The notes beneath the pieces were generated by a model. That model was not told where the DNA came from. It made no database searches and worked only from the letters and a program-made list of their open reading frames with translations. The position numbers and the translations under genes are program-made. Positions 30,080 to 34,471 of a stretch of DNA of 34,471 nt are shown piece by piece (within the stretch, counting starts at the first letter, position 1; every line of letters begins with the position of its first letter). This DNA is from Acidobacteriota bacterium (GTDB lineage Bacteria; Acidobacteriota; Holophagae; Holophagales; Holophagaceae). The stretch spans positions 1 to 34,471 of the forward strand of contig JAKAMQ010000010.1 of assembly GCA_021812805.1 (NCBI GenBank). The letters run 5' to 3'.

Positions 30080-30147
30080 AGGATGCAGCCGAAATCCGGG
30101 ACCGCATCCTCCGTGTCCAGCGCGAGCGGTTGACCTCGGCGACCTGA
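30079..30147 (+). pseudogene. 69-bp direct repeat, copy 2: duplicated uvrB 3' end
   Basis: This is the second copy of the end of uvrB including a TGA stop, offset by 104 bases and so out of frame with uvrB. An ATG in the palindrome (30061) opens a 28-codon frame [17 protein letters not shown]... that joins copy 2 in frame, but no good ribosome binding site is visible. It is probably a gene fragment rather than a gene. Confidence 0.75.
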
Positions 30148-30154
30148 AGGGGAC

Positions 30155-30184
30155 CCGCGGCGCCCTGATCGGGGCGTCGCGGGC
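30155..30184. terminator. Hairpin between uvrB and the RND pump gene
   Basis: CCCGCGGCGCCC and GGGGCGTCGCGGG pair almost fully (one G-U), with a short loop TGATC. It lies between two convergent genes and could work in both directions. There is no U-run, so efficiency is unclear. Confidence 0.5.
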
Positions 30185-30203
30185 CACCTCGGGAAGCTCG
30201 GGG

Positions 30204-33200
30204 CTACTCGGCGGATTCCACCGCGTGGGCCTGCTCGGCGTGGTGGTCTGAGCCGAGCAGCATGTAGAAGGCTGGCACCACGAAGAGGGTGAAGAGGGTG
30301 CCGATGGAAAGGCCGGTGAAGATCACGATGCCCATGTTGATGCGGCCTGCCGCGCCTGCGCCGCTGGCGATGACCAGCGGGAACACCCCCAGCACCATGG
30401 CGGCGCTGGTCATCAGGATGGGCCGGAGGCGGATGGAGGAGGCCTCGAGGATCGCGTCCAGCTTCCGATGGCCCGACCGCTGGAGTTCGTTGGCGAACTG
30501 CACGATGAGGATGCCGTGCTTGCTGATGAGGCCTATGAGCGTCACCAGGCCCACCTGGGTGTAGATGTTCAGGGAGACCTTGGTGAGCGAGAGGTTGGGG
30601 AAGAAGGCCCCCAGCATGGGCAGCGTGGAGATGAAGACCATGGCCCCGAACAGGGCCAGCGGCACCGAGATGAGGATGATCACGGGATCGCGGAAGCTGT
30701 TGAACTGGGCGGCCAGCGCCAGGAAGACGATGATGATGGCGAAGAACATGGTGAGCAGGAACCCGCCGGACTCCTGGACGTACTGCCGCGACACGCCGGA
30801 GTAGTCGGATGTGTATCCGGAAGGCGCCACCTCGTGGAGGGTGTCGTTCATGAACTTCAATACCTCCGCCTGGGATTTCGCGGGGTTGTACACGCCCGAG
30901 ATGGTGGCGGAATTCAGCTGCTGGAAGTGGGCGATGGACTCCGGCACCACGGAACGCTGGAGGGTGGCGACGGTGGAGGCGGGCACCACGGCGCCCGAGG
31001 GCGTCCGGATGTAGTAGTCCAGAACCTGGTCGGGGTTCAGCCGGTCCTTCTGGAGCACCTGGGGGATTACGCGGTAGGAACGGCCGCCGATGGAGAAGTA
31101 GTTCACGTACCCGCCGCCCAGGGCCGCGCTGAGGGAGGCGCCCACATCCTGCTGGGTGAGTCCCAGCTGGGCGGTCATGTCGCGATCCACCTTCACGGTG
31201 TATTCGGGCTTGTCCACCTTCAGATCGGAATCCACGAAGAAGAACATCCCGCTCTTCCGGGCCTTGTCGAGGACGGCCTGGGACACCTCGTAGAGGTTCT
31301 GGAAGGGCTGGGTGGTCTTGATGACGAACTGGAGCGGCAATCCCTGGCTGCCAGGAAGCGGCGGCTTCTGGAAGACCACCGCCCGGGCCCCGGCGATGGC
31401 CGAAAGCTTCTTCTGGAACTCCTGCTGGATTTGGTCCGCGCTCCGCGTCCGCTCGTCCCAGGGCTTGAGCAGCATGCCGCCGATGCCCTGGTTGGGGGTC
31501 GGCACGCCGGTCATCTGGAACATCTGCTGGTATTCGGGTGTGGACTTGGCGATCTGGTGGGCCTGGCGGGCGTAGGTCAGCATCTGCTGGGGTGTAGCGT
31601 TGGGCGGCCCCTGGATGTTGTAGAGGACGATGCCCTGGTCCTCCTGGGGGGCCAGCTCCGACTTGGCGAACTTGAAGAGCGGGACCATGAGCAGAAGCAG
31701 GAGCAGACCCATGACCACCAGCACGGGCCAGGTGGCGAGGAGGCTCTTCAGAATGCGGTGGTAGCGGTCATGGAGCCGTTCGAACTGGCCATCAATGAAC
31801 TTCACGAAGCGCCCGGTATCCTGCTCGGGGCGGAAGAAGCGGGAGCACATCATCGGCGAGAGCGTGAGGGCCACCACGCCCGAAACAGCCACGGAGCCTG
31901 CCAGGGTGAAGGCGAACTCGGTGAAGAGGCTCCCCGTCAGGCCGCCCTGGAAGCCGATGGGCACGTAGACGGCCACCAGCACCACAGTCATGGCCAGGAT
32001 GGGCCCGCCCAGCTCGCGGGCCGCCAGGAGGGCGGCTTCCAGGGGCTTCTTGCCCTCCTTCATGTGGCGGTCGGCGTTCTCCACCACGATGATGGCGTCG
32101 TCCACCACCAGGCCGATGGCCAGCACCAGCGCCAGGAGGGTGAGCAGGTTGATGGAATAGCCCAGGGTCAGCATCACGAAGAAGGTGCCGATCAGGGACA
32201 GCGGCATGGCGATCACGGGCACGGCTACGGCCCGGAAGGTGCCCAGGAAGAGGTAGATCACGAGCGTCACGATCAGGAGCGCCTCGATGAGGGTCTTGAT
32301 CACTTCGTAGATGGAGGTGTTGATGAAATGGGTGGCGTCATAGACCACCTTGCCGGTCACGCCGGCCGGCAGCTGCTGCTGGATCGCCGGGAAGGCCGCC
32401 CTGACGCGTTTGGCCACATCCAGGATATTGGCCTGGGGAGCCACCTTGATGCCGATGAACACCGACTGCTGGCCGTCGAAGGCCACGTTGAAGTTGTAGT
32501 TGTCTGAGCCGAGCACCACCTGCGCGACATCCTGCAGGCGGACCACCGCACCCTTGTCCTGGCGGATGACGAGCTGCTTGAACTCGTCCACGGAGTGGAG
32601 ATCCGTATCGGCGGTGAGGTCCACGCTCACCATCTGGCCCTTGGTGGTTCCCACCGCCGACAGGTAGTTGTTGGCGGCCATGGCGGCGTACACATCGGCC
32701 GCTGTGACGCCCTGGGCGGCCATGCGCTTGGGATCCAGCCATGCCCGGAGCGCGAAGTTGCGGGCGCCCAGGATCTCGGCGGTCTGGACGCCCTCGATGG
32801 AATCCAGCTTCGGCTTCACCACGCGCGACAGGTAGTCCGTGATGTCATTGGTCGGGAGCACCTTGCTGAAGAAGCCCATGTACATCGCGTCCGTGGTGTC
32901 GCCGGTCTGGACCGTGATGACGGGGACCTGGGCCTGGGGCGGAAGCTGGTTCTTCACCGCGTTCACCTGGGTGGTGATCTCGGTGAGGGCCTTGTTGGAG
33001 CTGTAGTTCAAGCGGAGGGTGCAGGTGATGGTGGACAGGCTGTTCACGCTGCTGGAGGACATGTAGTCAATGCCCTGGGCCTGGGCGATGGACTGCTCAA
33101 GGGGCTGCGTGATGAAGCCCGCCACAGTCTTGGCATCGGCGCCATAGTACGCAGTGCTGATGGTGACGACGGAGCTTTCGGTCTTGGGGTACTGGCTGAC

Positions 33201-33299
33201 CGGGAGATTGAAGACGGACCGAAGCCCCAGCACGACGATCAGCATGCTGATCACCATCGCCAGGACCGGCTTCCGGATGAAGATGTCGGTGAAATTCAT
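30204..33299 (-). CDS. RND multidrug efflux transporter, inner membrane pump (MexI/AcrB type)
   Basis: A 1031-aa proton-driven pump of the HAE1 family. It starts 'MNFTDIFIRKPVLAMVISMLIVVLGL', the first membrane helix, and has two large periplasmic loops with six more helices after each. The proton relay 'ALVLAIGLVVDDAIIVVENADRHM' carries the Asp-Asp pair equivalent to AcrB D407/D408. 'PLALFGAMVFISTLPML' and 'GLVTLIGLISKHGILIVQFANELQ' complete the second half. It is closest in style to MexI/MexQ-type pumps. It exports drugs, dyes or metabolites across both membranes together with an adaptor and an outer membrane channel. The start lies 10 bases after the stop of the adaptor gene, so the two are one operon. 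No outer membrane channel gene follows. Confidence 0.93.
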   Translation of the reverse strand: MNFTDIFIRKPVLAMVISMLIVVLGLRSVFNLPVSQYPKTESSVVTISTAYYGADAKTVAGFITQPLEQSIAQAQGIDYMSSSSVNSLSTITCTLRLNYSSNKALTEITTQVNAVKNQLPPQAQVPVITVQTGDTTDAMYMGFFSKVLPTNDITDYLSRVVKPKLDSIEGVQTAEILGARNFALRAWLDPKRMAAQGVTAADVYAAMAANNYLSAVGTTKGQMVSVDLTADTDLHSVDEFKQLVIRQDKGAVVRLQDVAQVVLGSDNYNFNVAFDGQQSVFIGIKVAPQANILDVAKRVRAAFPAIQQQLPAGVTGKVVYDATHFINTSIYEVIKTLIEALLIVTLVIYLFLGTFRAVAVPVIAMPLSLIGTFFVMLTLGYSINLLTLLALVLAIGLVVDDAIIVVENADRHMKEGKKPLEAALLAARELGGPILAMTVVLVAVYVPIGFQGGLTGSLFTEFAFTLAGSVAVSGVVALTLSPMMCSRFFRPEQDTGRFVKFIDGQFERLHDRYHRILKSLLATWPVLVVMGLLLLLLMVPLFKFAKSELAPQEDQGIVLYNIQGPPNATPQQMLTYARQAHQIAKSTPEYQQMFQMTGVPTPNQGIGGMLLKPWDERTRSADQIQQEFQKKLSAIAGARAVVFQKPPLPGSQGLPLQFVIKTTQPFQNLYEVSQAVLDKARKSGMFFFVDSDLKVDKPEYTVKVDRDMTAQLGLTQQDVGASLSAALGGGYVNYFSIGGRSYRVIPQVLQKDRLNPDQVLDYYIRTPSGAVVPASTVATLQRSVVPESIAHFQQLNSATISGVYNPAKSQAEVLKFMNDTLHEVAPSGYTSDYSGVSRQYVQESGGFLLTMFFAIIIVFLALAAQFNSFRDPVIILISVPLALFGAMVFISTLPMLGAFFPNLSLTKVSLNIYTQVGLVTLIGLISKHGILIVQFANELQRSGHRKLDAILEASSIRLRPILMTSAAMVLGVFPLVIASGAGAAGRINMGIVIFTGLSIGTLFTLFVVPAFYMLLGSDHHAEQAHAVESAE

Positions 33300-33309
33300 C
33301 AGCGCCGCC

Positions 33310-34471
33310 TCACTGTTCCTGCGGCGCAGGGTTCGGATCGTTGCTCGGTGTCAGGCTGTTGTTCACGATCAGGGGCGTTCCGTTCTTCAATTTCAGGCCG
33401 CCGCTCGTGATGACCACGCTGCCCGGATCCAGTCCCTTGAGGATGGCCACCTGGTCGCCGCGGGTGGGGCCCGTGGTGACGAAGATCTGCTCGGCCAGGA
33501 GACCCTCCTTCTTCCGGCCGTCCGGCCCCACGACCTCCCCCTTCTTCGCCACGAAGACGGTGGCGCCGTAGGGGTTGTAGGTGATGGCCGTCTGCGGCAG
33601 GGTGAGGTACTCCACCTTGCCGCCGACCTCCATGCTCACCGTGGCGAACATGCCGGGCAGGAGCTGGTGCTTGGGATTGCGGAGCGTGGCTTCCACCTGG
33701 ATGTTGCGGGTCGCAGCCTCCACCTTGGGGTTAATGGTGGTCACCGCGCCTTTGAAGCTCTGCCCCGGGAATGCATCGAAGGACAGCTCCACCTTCTGCC
33801 CCGGTTTCAGAGAGGCCACATCCCGCTGGGGCAGGTAGAAGTCCACGTAGATGGGATCCAGCTGCTGGAGGGTGACGGCCGAGATGCCTGAGTTGAGGTA
33901 GGCGCCCGGGCTGGTGGTGAGAATGCCGATCCTGCCTCCGAAAGGCGCGCGGAGGCGCTTCTTCGCGAGGATGGCCGCCGCCTGCTGCACGGAGGCCTCC
34001 TTGACCCTGAAGTCCGCCTGGGCGGCATCGAAGTCGCCCTGGCTGATGGCGTGGATGGCGAGCTGTCCCCGGGCGCGCGCGAGGTTGACCCGGGCGAGCG
34101 AAAGGGCCGCCTGGAGCTGCTTGAGCTGGGCGGTCTCGACGGAATCATTGAGCTGGATGAGGAGCTGCCCCTGCTTCACGTCCCGGCCGGGATGCGCGCC
34201 GATCCGGGTCACCACGCCAGGCACCTCGAAGGCCAGGTCCGCGCCTTTCACCGCACGGAGGGTACCCACGGCGCTGAGGGCGGGTTGCCAGGCGCCATAC
34301 GCCGCAACCGCGGTCGTGACGGTCTGGGGTGGCTCGCCTTTGGGTGCGCCATGGATCCGCGAGAGGATGGCGCTGATCCAGATCGCGGCGATGAGCAGGG
34401 CCAGGGCGAGGACCCCGAGAATCATCACGACCATCCGTTTGCCGGTGCTCGGGCGAGATCCGTTCGTATCC
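33310..34471 (-). CDS. RND efflux periplasmic adaptor subunit (MFP/HlyD family), probably cut by window edge
   Basis: At least 374 aa, the membrane fusion partner of the pump downstream. An N-terminal membrane anchor (VVMILGVLALALLIAAIWISAI) leads to a biotinyl-lipoyl half-domain ('VVTRIGAHPGRDVKQGQLLIQLND'), a helical hairpin ('AQLKQLQAALSLARVNLARARGQL...'), the second half ('LRAPFGGRIGILTTSPGAYLNSG') and the beta-barrel/membrane proximal parts ('QLLPGMFATVSMEVGGKVEYLTLPQTAI'). It links the inner membrane pump to an outer membrane channel. The first ATG is at 34434, but the frame stays open to the window end (DTNGSRPSTGKR), which fits a short cytoplasmic leader. The true start may therefore lie outside the window. 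Confidence 0.9.
   Translation of the reverse strand, partial: DTNGSRPSTGKRMVVMILGVLALALLIAAIWISAILSRIHGAPKGEPPQTVTTAVAAYGAWQPALSAVGTLRAVKGADLAFEVPGVVTRIGAHPGRDVKQGQLLIQLNDSVETAQLKQLQAALSLARVNLARARGQLAIHAISQGDFDAAQADFRVKEASVQQAAAILAKKRLRAPFGGRIGILTTSPGAYLNSGISAVTLQQLDPIYVDFYLPQRDVASLKPGQKVELSFDAFPGQSFKGAVTTINPKVEAATRNIQVEATLRNPKHQLLPGMFATVSMEVGGKVEYLTLPQTAITYNPYGATVFVAKKGEVVGPDGRKKEGLLAEQIFVTTGPTRGDQVAILKGLDPGSVVITSGGLKLKNGTPLIVNNSLTPSNDPNPAPQEQ

Noticed and set aside
27692-30187. 831-aa minus-strand ORF across uvrB
   Set aside because: It is a shadow of uvrB and the gdhA upstream region; uvrB matches its family over its full length.
30468-32507. 679-aa plus-strand ORF rich in His, Gly and Glu
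   Set aside because: It is antisense to the RND pump gene and has no recognisable domain.

Overview
The window is 34.5 kb of dense, high-GC bacterial chromosome. A futalosine-pathway menaquinone gene (mqnC), a MexI-type RND pump, an NADP-type glutamate dehydrogenase, a PEP-synthase-like ATP-grasp protein and an ImuB/DnaE2 mutasome would fit an Acidobacteriota genome of the Holophagae/Geothrix type. That placement is an inference from gene style, not a database result. No rRNA, tRNA or CRISPR array was seen.

Layout. 1-1489: the 3' end of a ribosome hibernation factor gene, its terminator, a 54-aa zinc-ribbon gene and mqnC. 1490-1608: a long imperfect hairpin made of CACGGAAG-type repeats. 1609-2514 (-): a cytosolic 5'-nucleotidase. 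2617-5059: an AT-richer island bounded by two inverted copies of a 44-nt dispersed repeat. 5091-9146 (-): a dnaE2-imuB operon. 9233-11988: a cysteine desulfurase homologue and an AspT/YidE-type transporter. 12020-16235: a secreted phosphodiesterase-like enzyme, an RlmI-like rRNA methyltransferase, a small secreted protein, and a TtcA-like tRNA thiolase overlapping an Rrf2 regulator. 16318-18495: a secreted thioredoxin-like protein and a family 5 solute-binding protein. 18538-21529: a WYL protein with a histone-H1-like tail, an EamA transporter and a XerD-type recombinase. 21624-23233: acpP and fabF. 23234-27695 (-): a PEP/pyruvate-binding protein and gdhA. 28031-30147: uvrB, with a duplicated 3' end. 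30204-34471 (-): an RND pump and its periplasmic adaptor, cut by the window edge.

The most unusual part is the island at 2617-5059. It reads as two integron gene cassettes without an integrase nearby (a CALIN-like cluster). There is a GTTAGGC insertion boundary directly after a promoter-like sequence. Cassette 1 carries a secreted trypsin-like protease with an intact His/Asp/Ser triad and ends in a complete 122-bp attC site (GCCTAAC...GTTAGGT). Cassette 2 carries an unrecognised helical plus zinc-ribbon protein and ends in a homologous attC whose right end is missing where the flanking repeat begins. A near-consensus promoter between the protease stop and the first attC points at cassette 2.

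Other points of interest: a 69-bp duplication of the uvrB 3' end separated by a short palindromic insert; a DnaE2 with an apparently dead PHP domain and no imuA beside it; an Rrf2 regulator and a TtcA-like Fe-S enzyme joined by a TTGA stop/start overlap; a WYL protein with an Ala/Lys/Pro tail in place of a DNA-binding domain; and a perfect 7-3-7 palindrome between gdhA and uvrB.
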